From NCBI RefSeq assembly GCF_000420325.1, contig NZ_ATUS01000004.1:186001-250000 (forward strand): a stretch of DNA of 64,000 nt, written 5' to 3'. Each line of letters starts with the position of its first letter. Within the stretch, counting starts at the first letter, position 1. Source of the DNA: Spongiibacter tropicus DSM 19543. GTDB taxonomy: Bacteria; Pseudomonadota; Gammaproteobacteria; Pseudomonadales; Spongiibacteraceae. Position numbers and translations under genes: made by a program. Of the stretch, positions 1 through 8,115 are shown in pieces. The notes beneath the pieces are model-generated. The model was not told the origin of the DNA, did no database searches, and saw only the letters and a list, made by a program, of their open reading frames with translations.

Positions 1-1
1 C

Positions 2-2062
2 ATCTTCTTGTTTCATGTCAGGTCATCACTGGTGGCAGTCGTTAGTCTGCCGCTGGGCATCCTGACGGCTTTTATTGTGATGTACTGGCAAGGCGTTAAT
101 GCAAACATTATGTCCCTTGGAGGAATCGCGATTGCCATCGGTGCCATGATAGATGGTGCGATTGTGATGATTGAAAATATGCATAAGCATATGGAACGTA
201 CGCCGTTGACGCCAGAGAACCGTTGGAAAGTGGTGGCAGAGTCCGCCAGCGAAGTCGGCCCGGCATTGTTTTTCAGTCTGCTGATTATCACCGTCAGCTT
301 TGTGCCGGTATTTACCCTGGAGGCTCAGGAAGGCCGAATGTTTAGTCCCCTGGCCTTCACTAAAACCTATGCCATGGCCGCCAGCGCCGCGTTGGCAGTG
401 ACAGTGGTGCCGGTGTTGATGGGGTATTTTATCAGGGGCAAGGTGGTCGCCGAGAGAAAAAACCCCATCAACAGGTTGCTGATTGCAGGCTATATGCCGC
501 TGCTCAAGGGTGTTTTGCGCTTTCCAAAAATCACACTCGCCATGGCTGGCGTTGTGTTTCTTGTTGGGATCTGGCCGCTTAACAAGATTGGCAGCGAATT
601 CATACCCGATCTGGATGAAGGCGACCTGATGTACATGCCCACTACCTATCCGGGCCTGTCCATCGGCAAGGCGCGGGAAATCCTGCAACAGACTGACAAG
701 CTGATTGCCACAGTTCCGGAAGTAGAAACCGTATTTGGCAAAATTGGACGGGCTGAAACTGCTACAGATCCGGCGCCGCTAACCATGATTGAAACCTTTA
801 TTCAGTTGAAACCCAGAGAGGCGTGGCGCGATGGCATGACCACCGACAAACTCAAGAAGGAGCTTGATGCGCTGGTGAAGTTTCCCGGCTTGACCAATGC
901 CTGGGTGATGCCCATCAAAACCCGCATCGACATGCTGGCTACCGGTATAAAAACCCCGGTGGGTATTAAGGTGGCTGGCCCCGACCTCAAGGAGATCGAA
1001 AAAATCGGCAAGCGTTTGGAGCAGGTGCTCAAAGATGTACCTGGCACAGCCTCAGTATATTCCGAGCGAGTAGCGGGTGGCCGTTATATCAAGGTGGATA
1101 TTCAGCGAGAAAAAGCCGCACGCTATGGCCTCAATATCGCCGATGTGCAGCAAGTGGTTGCCACCGCTATAGGCGGTATGAACGTAGCGCAGACTATCGA
1201 AGGGCTGGAACGTTACCCCGTCAACCTGCGTTACCCACAAAATTATCGCAACTCTCCCGAGCAGTTAGCTCTGCTGCCTATTGTCACGACCAGTGGTCAG
1301 CGCATTGCATTGGGGGATGTTGCTCGTGTTTATGTTGAAGACGGGCCGCCTGCCATCAAGAGTGAAAACGCCCGTCTTAATGGTTGGACCTTTGTCGATA
1401 TCGACGGAGTGGATGTCGGCAGTTATGTGGAAGACGCTATGAAAGTGGTGGCCGATCAGGTCGAACTACCAACAAGCTACTCCCTGAATTGGTCGGGACA
1501 GTATGAATACATGTTGCGGGCCAAAGAGAAGCTCTCCTACGTGGTGCCTCTGACTCTGGCAATTATCATCGTGCTGCTCTATTTAAATTTCCGCAGTGTT
1601 GCCGAGGTCGCCATCATTATGGGCACCTTACCACTGGCAATGATTGGGTCCATCTGGTTGATGTATTTGCTTGGTTACAACTTTTCCGTTGCTGTGGGTG
1701 TGGGTTTTATCGCGTTGGCGGGCGTGGCGGTAGAAATTGGCGTCATTATGCTGGTCTATCTCAACCAGGCACATACGCTTTTCTTGCTTCAGTGTGAGGA
1801 GCGGGGCATCACACCGAGTATGAAAGGATTACGGGAAGCTGTTCTTCACGGTGCAGGCTTACGTGTTAGACCGGTGATGATGACGACAGTCTCTACTATT
1901 GTCGGCTTACTGCCGATCATGTTCAGTACCGGTACAGGGGCGGAAGTGGTCAGCAGAATTGCTGCACCTATGGTGGGGGGCATGCTCAGTGCTTTGGTAT
2001 TGACATTGTTGGTATTGCCGGCGGTTTATTTGCTTTGGAAGCAGGGCAAGGTAGATGAATAG
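2..2062 (+). CDS. cusA: CusA/SilA-type HME-RND copper/silver efflux pump, 5'-truncated by window
   Basis: This is the C-terminal two thirds (about 687 residues) of an inner-membrane RND pump that exports monovalent copper or silver through a CusCBA tripartite complex. The reading frame is open from base 2, upstream of the first possible start, so the gene is cut by the window edge. Visible are the TM4 region with DGAIVMIEN (the HME-RND signature, with G where CusA has A), a large periplasmic loop containing SEFIPDLDEGDLMYMPT, and the second TM bundle with GVAVEIGVIMLVYLNQ and GLRVRPVMMT. Family length is about 1040-1050 residues. The rest of the operon (cusC, cusB) would lie to the left. A degraded copy of part of this gene occurs at 20291-20430. 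Confidence 0.95.
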   Translation: MFLFHVRSSLVAVVSLPLGILTAFIVMYWQGVNANIMSLGGIAIAIGAMIDGAIVMIENMHKHMERTPLTPENRWKVVAESASEVGPALFFSLLIITVSFVPVFTLEAQEGRMFSPLAFTKTYAMAASAALAVTVVPVLMGYFIRGKVVAERKNPINRLLIAGYMPLLKGVLRFPKITLAMAGVVFLVGIWPLNKIGSEFIPDLDEGDLMYMPTTYPGLSIGKAREILQQTDKLIATVPEVETVFGKIGRAETATDPAPLTMIETFIQLKPREAWRDGMTTDKLKKELDALVKFPGLTNAWVMPIKTRIDMLATGIKTPVGIKVAGPDLKEIEKIGKRLEQVLKDVPGTASVYSERVAGGRYIKVDIQREKAARYGLNIADVQQVVATAIGGMNVAQTIEGLERYPVNLRYPQNYRNSPEQLALLPIVTTSGQRIALGDVARVYVEDGPPAIKSENARLNGWTFVDIDGVDVGSYVEDAMKVVADQVELPTSYSLNWSGQYEYMLRAKEKLSYVVPLTLAIIIVLLYLNFRSVAEVAIIMGTLPLAMIGSIWLMYLLGYNFSVAVGVGFIALAGVAVEIGVIMLVYLNQAHTLFLLQCEERGITPSMKGLREAVLHGAGLRVRPVMMTTVSTIVGLLPIMFSTGTGAEVVSRIAAPMVGGMLSALVLTLLVLPAVYLLWKQGKVDE

Positions 2063-2127
2063 CTGGACGAAGAACTTACAAGGCCATTACAGCAATGTAA
2101 TGAACGAGTCACCTTACCGTCAGGTAC

Positions 2128-2154
2128 CCAGCCCTAGGATAGGCTGGATGTTTT
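2128..2154 (+). terminator. Possible rho-independent terminator after cusA
   Basis: CCAGCC and GGCTGG form a 6-bp stem around an 8-base loop and are followed by ATGTTTT, 66 bases after the cusA stop. The stem is short and the T-run is only four bases, so the call is tentative. Nothing else is recognised in 2063-2292. Confidence 0.4.
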
Positions 2155-2292
2155 CCTATGATCGGCACTTTGCTTTTTTTCATACGTAAGCTGGCGGACA
2201 GACAATTGATCGGTACCGACCGAGACAAATACAGCCAGATTCAGGGTGATTGAAATATTGAAAATCAAAAGTGGAAGACTGTTAAAAATTGC

Positions 2293-2323
2293 TTGACCTG
2301 TGTCTTGGACACAGGTGTAAGGT
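2293..2323 (+). promoter_or_regulatory. MerR-type promoter/operator of the copper operon
   Basis: A TTGACC -35 box (2293-2298) and a TAAGGT -10 box (2318-2323) are separated by 19 bp, the over-long spacer that MerR-family activators compensate for by distorting DNA. A perfect dyad, CCTGTGTC-TTG-GACACAGG (2297-2315), fills the spacer. It should be the operator for the regulator encoded at 2460, making the operon self-activating in the presence of metal. Confidence 0.85.
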
Positions 2324-2459
2324 GACAAAAAGCCGGATAAATACTTCGGATTTACTCTCGGGTTTAGAACTGATGATTGACTCATATCAAGGCAAGGAAC
2401 AGATCCTCGGGGTTAATCTGAATCCTGTGATAGTCAGACTGAGCTGCGAGGAGGGCTGT

Positions 2460-2876
2460 GTGAAAGTTATCGAAATGGCCAGGCGTTTAGGGGTTACGGC
2501 CGATACGGTGCGGTTTTATACCCGGATCAAGATTTTGAATCCCACAAAAAGCAAGGCCAATGGTTACCGGGAATACAGTGATAAAGATGTTAATCGCTTA
2601 CGGTTCGTGCTGAGTGCCCGACAGTTGGGATTTTCGGTAGAGGATATTCAGGAGATTCTCGCCCATGCGGACAAGAAAAAGTCTCCTTGCCCAACGGTGC
2701 GCCGCTTGATTGATCAGCGCCTGCATGAAACCGAGCGACAGCTTAGGGAAACGTTGAAATTGCGGGATCGCATGCAACAGGCTGTGTTGGAGTGGAGTCA
2801 AAAGCCGGATAAGGCGCCAACGGGCCATATGCTTTGTCATCTGATCGAAGAATTCACTGCGGAGGATAGGTTATGA
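2460..2876 (+). CDS. MerR-family metal-responsive regulator (copper operon)
   Basis: 138 residues. The GTG start at 2460 is preferred because GAGGAG stands 6 bases upstream and the protein then begins like other MerR proteins (VKVIEMARRLGVTADTVRFY); an open frame further upstream runs through the promoter. It has an N-terminal winged HTH, a central dimerisation helix, Cys77 at the helix start (SPCPTV) and Cys126 near the C-terminus (GHMLCHLIEEF). The family senses soft metals through such cysteines. The middle cysteine pair of MerR/ZntR is missing, so metal specificity is uncertain; copper or silver is inferred from the operon. The stop overlaps the next start (ATGA), so the two genes are translationally coupled. 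Confidence 0.9.
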   Translation: MKVIEMARRLGVTADTVRFYTRIKILNPTKSKANGYREYSDKDVNRLRFVLSARQLGFSVEDIQEILAHADKKKSPCPTVRRLIDQRLHETERQLRETLKLRDRMQQAVLEWSQKPDKAPTGHMLCHLIEEFTAEDRL

Positions 2877-3193
2877 ATACACACAAAACGCCAAGTGCGG
2901 GTCAACACCGAGGTGGTTGTTGCTGCGCCGGCAAATCATCCGTTTCTGCTGAAGCCCGAGATATCCGCAGCGTTAGCGATACGTCTCTTCCTCTTCATCG
3001 TTTACAGGTTCAGGGTGCCACCTGCGGTGGTTGCGTGAAAAGTATCGAGCAGACGTTGAAATCCGTTGCAGGGGTTAGCGAAGTGTCGATGGACCTGGCA
3101 ACGGGCGTCGCTTCAGTCATTGGTGTGGTTGAACCAAAAAACCTTACCGATGCGTTGGATCGTGTGGGTTTTCCCGCAACGCTCATTCGCTAG
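2873..3193 (+). CDS. HMA-domain metallochaperone-like protein
   Basis: 106 residues with one heavy-metal-associated domain (about residues 42-106) carrying the metal-binding motif ATCGGC (Cys51, Cys54) in a beta-alpha-beta fold like CopZ. An N-terminal extension of about 40 residues contains a cysteine cluster (GGCCCAG, Cys16-18) that may bind additional metal. No signal peptide is seen, so it is probably cytoplasmic. It sits between the MerR regulator and the P1B-ATPase in one operon, consistent with delivering Cu(I) to CopA or buffering it. The 4-base overlap with the regulator suggests coupled translation. Confidence 0.85.
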   Translation: MNTHKTPSAGQHRGGCCCAGKSSVSAEARDIRSVSDTSLPLHRLQVQGATCGGCVKSIEQTLKSVAGVSEVSMDLATGVASVIGVVEPKNLTDALDRVGFPATLIR

Positions 3194-3222
3194 TTGCTGT
3201 CAAGTAAACCAGGAGTATGGAT

Positions 3223-5547
3223 ATGAGTTCAACAAACACGGAATCTGGCAATCCATCCTGTCATGAACGTACGGAAACTGGCCAGCATCACCACCATCAT
3301 GTTCATGGCGGCAGCGCAGTAAGCCAGGAACTGATGATCGAAGGCGCTGGTTGTGCCAGCTGTGTGGGAAAAATCGAATCCGCCCTAAAAGCGATACCGG
3401 GTGTGGAAAACGCGGAAATGAATTTCGCTCAGCGAACCGTTAGCGTGTTCGGTTCGGCGCCTGCCGAGCAATTGATAAAAGCCGTTGAGGGCGCCGGTTA
3501 TAACGCCAAAATCAGCCTTGCTGACAATGAAGACGATGCATTGGAGGAAAAAGAAAAAGCTGATTGGGCTTACTACAAACGACTGATGCGGGAAATGACC
3601 ATCGCCCTCAGTCTGGGCGTGCCGCTGATGATTTACAGCATCGTAGTCGGCGAAATGACGGTAACAAGCACTGGTGGGCGCATTGCCTGGTTGGCTGTTG
3701 GATTACTGACACTTGCGGTGATGGTGTTCTCTGGCAAACACTTTTATGTCGGTGCCTGGCAATCCTTTAAAAATCACTCGGCCAATATGGATACCTTGAT
3801 TGCTTTAGGCACAGGTACGGCGTGGGTGTATTCGATGGTGGTGGTGTTTGTTCCTCACTTGGTGCCGGAAATGGCGCGCCATGTTTATTTCGAGGCGACC
3901 GCGATGATTATTGGTTTAATCGATCTCGGTCTTGCCCTGGAATTGAAAGCCCGCGGTCGTACCTCTGAGGCTATTAAGCGCCTGATTGGATTGCAGGCGA
4001 AAACGGCGCGGGTTATTCGCGATGACAAAGAACTGGATATCGCTATCGAACAGGTTCTACTGAACGATGTGGTCCGCGTGCGCCCAGGTGAAAAAATTCC
4101 CGTCGATGGTGAAGTGGTTGAAGGGCATACGGCGATTGACGAATCCATGCTCACCGGCGAGCCGATGCCGGTTGAAAAAGCCACTGGGAATACCGTAGCG
4201 GCGGGCACCATCAATAAATCCGGCTCAATTTTGTTTAAAGCTACCCGCGTTGGTAAAGACACGGCGCTGGCGCAAATCATCAATATGGTCAAGCGCGCAC
4301 AAAACTCCAAGCCGCCGATTGGTCGTTTGGCTGATGTCATCTCGGCATATTTTGTACCGGTGGTGATGATTATTGCTGTGGTGAGTGCCTTGACCTGGCT
4401 TAATTTTGGACCGGAACCGGCGGTGGCATTTGCCATAGTATCGGCCACGACTGTATTGATTATCGCCTGTCCCTGTGCGCTGGGGCTGGCCACGCCGATG
4501 TCGGTGATGGTGGGTGTGGGTAAGGCCGCAGAGGCGGGCGTGCTGATTCGCAACGGAGAAGCCCTGCAAACCGCGTCGAAGATAACGGCGATGATTCTGG
4601 ATAAAACCGGCACCATTACCCTGGGTGCACCGAAGGTCACCGATGTACTGGTGGCGGGTGAGTATGATGAGCAGGCGGTGTTGCGATTGGCAGCAACGCT
4701 TGAATCCGGCTCTGAGCATCCGTTGGCCATGGCTATTGTTGAAAGTGCTCAGGAAAGAGGGATCGAAATGGGCAAGGTGTCCAATTTTAACGCCATTGCC
4801 GGCCACGGTGTGCAGGCGGAGGTGGACGGAAAAACACTGTTATTCGGCAATGAAAAGCTCATGCGCGAGCGCACCATTGAGCTCGGTGATTTTGTCGAAA
4901 AGGCCCAGGCGTTGGCCGCCGAGGCTAAAACACCGATGTATTTCGCTATTGATAATCAACTTGCAGCGATTATCGCTGTGGCCGATCCGATTAAGGAAGA
5001 CTCCATAGCGGCCATCAAGCGTTTGCAACATAACGGTATTCGGGTGGTGATGCTCACCGGCGACAACCGCGCCACAGCCAAAGCGGTAGCGGAAAAAGCC
5101 GGTATCAAGGAATTCTTTGCTGAAGTACTGCCGGAAGAAAAATCCAAAAAAGTGCAGAAGCTGCAAATGGAAGGCGAAGTGGTGGGCATGACGGGTGACG
5201 GTATTAACGATGCGCCGGCCCTGGCTATCGCCAATGTCGGTTTTGCTATCGGCACCGGTACGGATGTGGCCATTGAGAGTGCCGACATAACACTGATGCG
5301 GGGTTCGTTACATGGCCTGGCGGATGCCATTGCCGTCAGCAAGGCTACGTTGCGAAATATCAAACAAAATCTATTTGGCGCCTTTATTTACAATGTCGCC
5401 GGCGTGCCTTTTGCAGCCGGGGTGTTGTATCCATTTTTCGGTTTGCTGTTAAGTCCGGTGATTGCCGGTGCGGCGATGGCGTTTTCATCGCTGACAGTTG
5501 TAACCAATGCTAATAGGCTGCGCTTCTTTAAAGCGCAGGAGCACTAA
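3223..5547 (+). CDS. copA: Copper-translocating P1B-type ATPase
   Basis: About 774 residues; exports Cu(I) from the cytoplasm using ATP. The ATG at 3223 is chosen because AGGAG at 3211-3215 is 7 bases away, while the ATG at 3217 is only one base from it. Order of features: a His-rich N-terminus (HHHHHVHGG), one HMA domain with GCASC, eight expected TM helices, the TGEPMPVEK actuator motif, the CPC ion motif (Cys416-Pro-Cys418), the phosphorylated Asp460 in DKTGT, HP in SEHPLAMA, and [11 protein letters not shown] in the hinge. CPC marks the Cu+/Ag+ group (P1B-1). It lies 29 bases after the HMA gene and is followed by a cupredoxin gene. Confidence 0.97.
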   Translation: MSSTNTESGNPSCHERTETGQHHHHHVHGGSAVSQELMIEGAGCASCVGKIESALKAIPGVENAEMNFAQRTVSVFGSAPAEQLIKAVEGAGYNAKISLADNEDDALEEKEKADWAYYKRLMREMTIALSLGVPLMIYSIVVGEMTVTSTGGRIAWLAVGLLTLAVMVFSGKHFYVGAWQSFKNHSANMDTLIALGTGTAWVYSMVVVFVPHLVPEMARHVYFEATAMIIGLIDLGLALELKARGRTSEAIKRLIGLQAKTARVIRDDKELDIAIEQVLLNDVVRVRPGEKIPVDGEVVEGHTAIDESMLTGEPMPVEKATGNTVAAGTINKSGSILFKATRVGKDTALAQIINMVKRAQNSKPPIGRLADVISAYFVPVVMIIAVVSALTWLNFGPEPAVAFAIVSATTVLIIACPCALGLATPMSVMVGVGKAAEAGVLIRNGEALQTASKITAMILDKTGTITLGAPKVTDVLVAGEYDEQAVLRLAATLESGSEHPLAMAIVESAQERGIEMGKVSNFNAIAGHGVQAEVDGKTLLFGNEKLMRERTIELGDFVEKAQALAAEAKTPMYFAIDNQLAAIIAVADPIKEDSIAAIKRLQHNGIRVVMLTGDNRATAKAVAEKAGIKEFFAEVLPEEKSKKVQKLQMEGEVVGMTGDGINDAPALAIANVGFAIGTGTDVAIESADITLMRGSLHGLADAIAVSKATLRNIKQNLFGAFIYNVAGVPFAAGVLYPFFGLLLSPVIAGAAMAFSSLTVVTNANRLRFFKAQEH

Positions 5548-5574
5548 TGAGAATGACGGGAAGAGGGCGTTGCG

Positions 5575-5928
5575 ATGATGATTATTAATATTGCGGGTTT
5601 AGCGCTAATTGCACTGATTGTGTGGTGGTTCTGGCTCTACAAGCCGAAAGAAGCCGAGCTGGGTGAAAACGATCTGGTGATTACTGTGGAAAACGGTACC
5701 TATTCGCCTTCGCGCATTAAAGTGCCGTCTGGAGAACCGGTAGAAATCAAATTTATGCGCAGAGATCAATCGCCCTGTTCTGAAACTTTATTGATCCCCG
5801 AACTGCAAATCAGCGACACCTTACCGTTGAATAAACTGAAGACCATTCAGCTGCCAGCAATGTCATCCGGCGAGTATGCGTTTCATTGTCAGATGCAGAT
5901 GTACCGTGGACAAATCACGGTGCAATAA
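5575..5928 (+). CDS. Membrane-anchored cupredoxin-domain protein
   Basis: 117 residues: one N-terminal TM helix (IINIAGLALIALIVWWFWLY) followed by a cupredoxin-like beta-sandwich facing the periplasm. The sequence shows an NGTYSPSRIKVPSG strand and a C-terminal copper loop, FHCQMQMYRG, with a further Cys at SPCSET; His, Cys and Met would be the ligands. Related small cupredoxins often follow CopA genes and probably accept exported copper, but the specific role is inferred from position. It begins 27 bases after the copA stop in the same operon. Confidence 0.8.
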   Translation: MMIINIAGLALIALIVWWFWLYKPKEAELGENDLVITVENGTYSPSRIKVPSGEPVEIKFMRRDQSPCSETLLIPELQISDTLPLNKLKTIQLPAMSSGEYAFHCQMQMYRGQITVQ

Positions 5929-5939
5929 GCAGGAGGCCA

Positions 5940-6110
5940 ATGAACATCAACAAAGTCACGGCCATTTTTGACGAGTTTCGCCTGAAAAACGTGGAAGAAA
6001 CTTTGATTCGACATGGGGTGAAGGATTTTACCTTGCATCTAGTTCGTGGGCGTCTGTGGATACACAATAAACGCGGCGCAACAGACAACGATTTTCAATT
6101 ACACAGGTGA
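5940..6110 (+). pseudogene. PII-like protein, apparently internally deleted
   Basis: A 56-residue frame starts at ATG 5940, with AGGAGG at 5931-5936. Residues 1-37 (MNINKVTAIFDEFRLKNVEE, then LIRHGVKDFTLHLVRGR) look like the N-terminus of the PII-like proteins found in metal islands. The remainder, LWIHNKRGATDNDFQLHR, looks like the C-terminal tail of the same proteins. The middle half, with the T-loop and second beta-alpha-beta unit, is absent, as if an in-frame deletion joined both ends. An intact PII-like gene of 106 residues is found at 30721. The frame is open, so a short product could still be made; function is doubtful. The family assignment rests on memory of the family and needs a profile search. 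Confidence 0.55.
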
Positions 6111-6118
6111 GGTGTGAC

Positions 6119-6403
6119 ATGGCGACTCAAAAAACATCATTCTGGTTAACACCCAAAGGACTGGCGGCACTGGGACTTATCGGCGCGGTCACATATTTTC
6201 TGCTCGTCGAGCACCGGCAACACGTCTGGCAGTTTTTGCCCTTCCTGATTCTCCTGGCCTGCCCCTTTATGCATCTGTTTATGCACGGCGGTCATGGCGG
6301 ACACGGTGGGCATGAGCAGCATGAGGGTGGGTCCGAGCAGGATGCCTATCAGCGGGGGCTGGAGGAAGGCCGTCGGGAAAACGAACACCGTCATCACCAT
6401 TAA
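6119..6403 (+). CDS. DUF2933-type small membrane protein, His-rich tail
   Basis: 94 residues from ATG 6119, preceded by GAGGTG; a GTG at 6107 overlapping the previous stop is the alternative. Two hydrophobic segments (LAALGLIGAVTYFLLVEH and FLPFLILLACPFMHLFMHGG) are followed by a Gly/His-rich tail (HGGHGGHGGHEQHEGG) ending in HRHHH. The pattern fits DUF2933 proteins, which commonly occur in copper and silver operons and have no established biochemical role. Metal binding by the histidines is a reasonable inference. It is in the same operon as copA. Confidence 0.75.
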   Translation: MATQKTSFWLTPKGLAALGLIGAVTYFLLVEHRQHVWQFLPFLILLACPFMHLFMHGGHGGHGGHEQHEGGSEQDAYQRGLEEGRRENEHRHHH

Positions 6404-6429
6404 TCCAACAATATAACAGGAGAAAAAGC

Positions 6430-7080
6430 ATGCACGGTGAATCGGCTTACGGCCTCTGGACGCTGGTGATACTCAATTCAGCGATATTTATTTTCTTTGC
6501 CTTCAGTTTTACCAAGCCGCAAACCAAAACCGACTGGCGAAGCTTTGGCGCTTTCTCCGCGTTTATTATTGCCCTATTTACCGAGATGTATGGCTTTCCA
6601 TTAACCATTTATTTTCTCTCCGGTTGGTTGGCGGAAAAATATCCTGGCATTGATTTTCTGTCCCACGAAAACGGCCATCTTCTGCATACCCTTTTCGGTT
6701 TTGAAGGCAACCCTCATTTTGATCCGCTGCATATCGCCAGTAATGTCCTGATCATTTTGGGTTTCTTTTTGCTGGCCTCGGCGTGGAGTGTTCTGCACAA
6801 GGCGCAGCAGACCCGTTCGCTAGCGACTACCGGCTGGTATGCCCGTTGCCGCCACCCGCAGTACATCGCATTTATCCTGATCATGTTTGGATTTCTGTTG
6901 CAGTGGCCGACGATCCTTACCGTGATTATGTTTCCGGTTCTGGTAGTGGTTTACGTGCGACTCGCTAAGCGTGAGGAGCGCATGGCATTGAAGGAATTCG
7001 GTGATGACTATCGCCGCTATATGGAAGTCACGCCGGCATGGATTCCGAAATTTAACGTCGATAAAACTGTTTCCAACTGA
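6430..7080 (+). CDS. Isoprenylcysteine carboxyl methyltransferase-family membrane protein
   Basis: 216 residues with four or five TM helices and the conserved C-terminal signature of the ICMT/phospholipid-methyltransferase fold: GWYARCRHPQYIAFILIMFG, then REERMALKEFGDDYRRYMEV, which form the SAM-binding part. AGGAG precedes the ATG by 8 bases. Bacterial members are frequent in heavy-metal operons, but their substrate is unknown. It sits 26 bases after the DUF2933 gene and 13 before a Met-rich secreted protein, so it belongs to the copper operon. Confidence 0.8.
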   Translation: MHGESAYGLWTLVILNSAIFIFFAFSFTKPQTKTDWRSFGAFSAFIIALFTEMYGFPLTIYFLSGWLAEKYPGIDFLSHENGHLLHTLFGFEGNPHFDPLHIASNVLIILGFFLLASAWSVLHKAQQTRSLATTGWYARCRHPQYIAFILIMFGFLLQWPTILTVIMFPVLVVVYVRLAKREERMALKEFGDDYRRYMEVTPAWIPKFNVDKTVSN

Positions 7081-7093
7081 TGAGGGTACTCCG

Positions 7094-7537
7094 ATGAAAA
7101 AACTAATCTCCACTTTGGTAATAGCCGCCGCGATTTCTTCGCCCGTCTTTGCGGAAAAAGGGCACGAACATGGCGACAGTAAAGATCAGCCGATGGGCGG
7201 AATGATGATGGGCCATGAGCAAATGATGGCTATGCATGAGCACATGCAAAAGATGCACGACATGATGGGAAAGATCAAAGCCGAAACCGATCCGGAAAAA
7301 CGCCAGCAACTGATGCAGGAACATATGCGAGTCATGCAGAAGGGTATGCGATTAATGGGTGATGGCATGGGAATGGAAATGACAGTAGGTGAGTCATCAA
7401 AAATGGACGACATGGATATGATAAAGCGCATGGACATGATGGAAGAACGAATGGGCATGATGCAGATGATGATGGGGCAAATGATGGATCATGAGTCTGA
7501 ATCCCAAAAAACACCTGTCCACAAACACAAAAAATAG
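7094..7537 (+). CDS. Secreted Met/His-rich protein, putative periplasmic copper binder
   Basis: 147 residues. The ATG at 7094 is chosen because it opens directly into a Sec signal peptide (MKKLISTLVIAAAISSPVFA, cleavage expected after FA). The mature part is extremely methionine-rich (GGMMMGHEQMMAMHEHMQKM and a second block of MDMM/GMMQMMMGQMM repeats) with scattered histidines and a KHKK end; predicted helical. Methionine thioethers are typical Cu(I) and Ag(I) ligands, as in CopK, PcoE and CusF-like proteins. No named family is certain. It is in the copA operon. Confidence 0.75.
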   Translation: MKKLISTLVIAAAISSPVFAEKGHEHGDSKDQPMGGMMMGHEQMMAMHEHMQKMHDMMGKIKAETDPEKRQQLMQEHMRVMQKGMRLMGDGMGMEMTVGESSKMDDMDMIKRMDMMEERMGMMQMMMGQMMDHESESQKTPVHKHKK

Positions 7538-7578
7538 ATGGGTTGCTTACTCAACCTGTCGATTGGAGGAAAAACACT

Positions 7579-7926
7579 ATGAATGAGCATCGATCGGGTA
7601 TCAATCCAGGTTTTTTAACCAAGCATACCTTGAGCGTGTGCGGGATCAATGAAAACAATACCAAAGCGATTGTTGAGGAAATTGATGAACTTCCCTGTGT
7701 TGACAGCGTTCAGTTCGATGCACGTAGAAAAACCTTAAAAATCGCCTACGACGCTTCTCATCACAATATCGATGAAATGATCGCCATTGTCGAAAAGCAT
7801 GGTGCGGCAATAAAAGACAGCTGGTGGTCCCGAACCAGGCTGAGTTGGCAATGGCAGACCGATGAGAATATCAGGGATAACGCTAAACATGAGGCGCACT
7901 GCTGCAACAAGATGCCGCCTCATTAG
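7579..7926 (+). CDS. HMA-like cation-binding protein
   Basis: 115 residues from ATG 7579, with GGAGGA 8 bases upstream. Residues 18-75 have the beta-alpha-beta-beta-alpha pattern of HMA domains (LSVCGINENNTKAIVEEIDE, then VDSVQFDARRKTLKIAYD). Only one Cys is kept in the metal loop (VCGIN in place of CxxC), and a Cys pair occurs near the end (HCCNKM). A related HMA-like region is seen at the N-terminus of some CDF transporters. The function is unknown; metal sensing or trafficking is inferred from context. Confidence 0.65.
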   Translation: MNEHRSGINPGFLTKHTLSVCGINENNTKAIVEEIDELPCVDSVQFDARRKTLKIAYDASHHNIDEMIAIVEKHGAAIKDSWWSRTRLSWQWQTDENIRDNAKHEAHCCNKMPPH

Positions 7927-8115
7927 ATGAAAGAGAAAATGAGCAACAAAGAACATCGATTAGGTGTCTCGGAAATTAATCTGGTGAGGGGCCAATTGAC
8001 GTTGGAACCTGTCGATATGACTAGCAGTCTGTTGAGAAATGCAGTTTTAAGCATCCTGTATACCTTGCAACGAATGCCCAGGAAGAGGGCTGACCATTAT
8101 ATTAAGGGGGCATGA
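7927..8115 (+). CDS. Small hypothetical protein
   Basis: A 62-residue frame placed exactly between two genes: it starts right after the previous stop and ends right before the next ATG. An internal ATG at 7945 with AGAG upstream is an alternative start. The sequence (SEINLVRGQLTLEPVDMTSS and a basic C-terminus, RMPRKRADHYIKGA) matches no family I recognise and shows no signal peptide or membrane segment. The back-to-back arrangement favours a real, co-translated gene, but it may also be a decayed remnant. Confidence 0.35.
   Translation: MKEKMSNKEHRLGVSEINLVRGQLTLEPVDMTSSLLRNAVLSILYTLQRMPRKRADHYIKGA

Noticed and set aside
2134-2385. An 83-residue open frame on the minus strand
   Set aside because: It crosses the MerR-type promoter of the copper operon, has no family match or ribosome site, and is best seen as chance.
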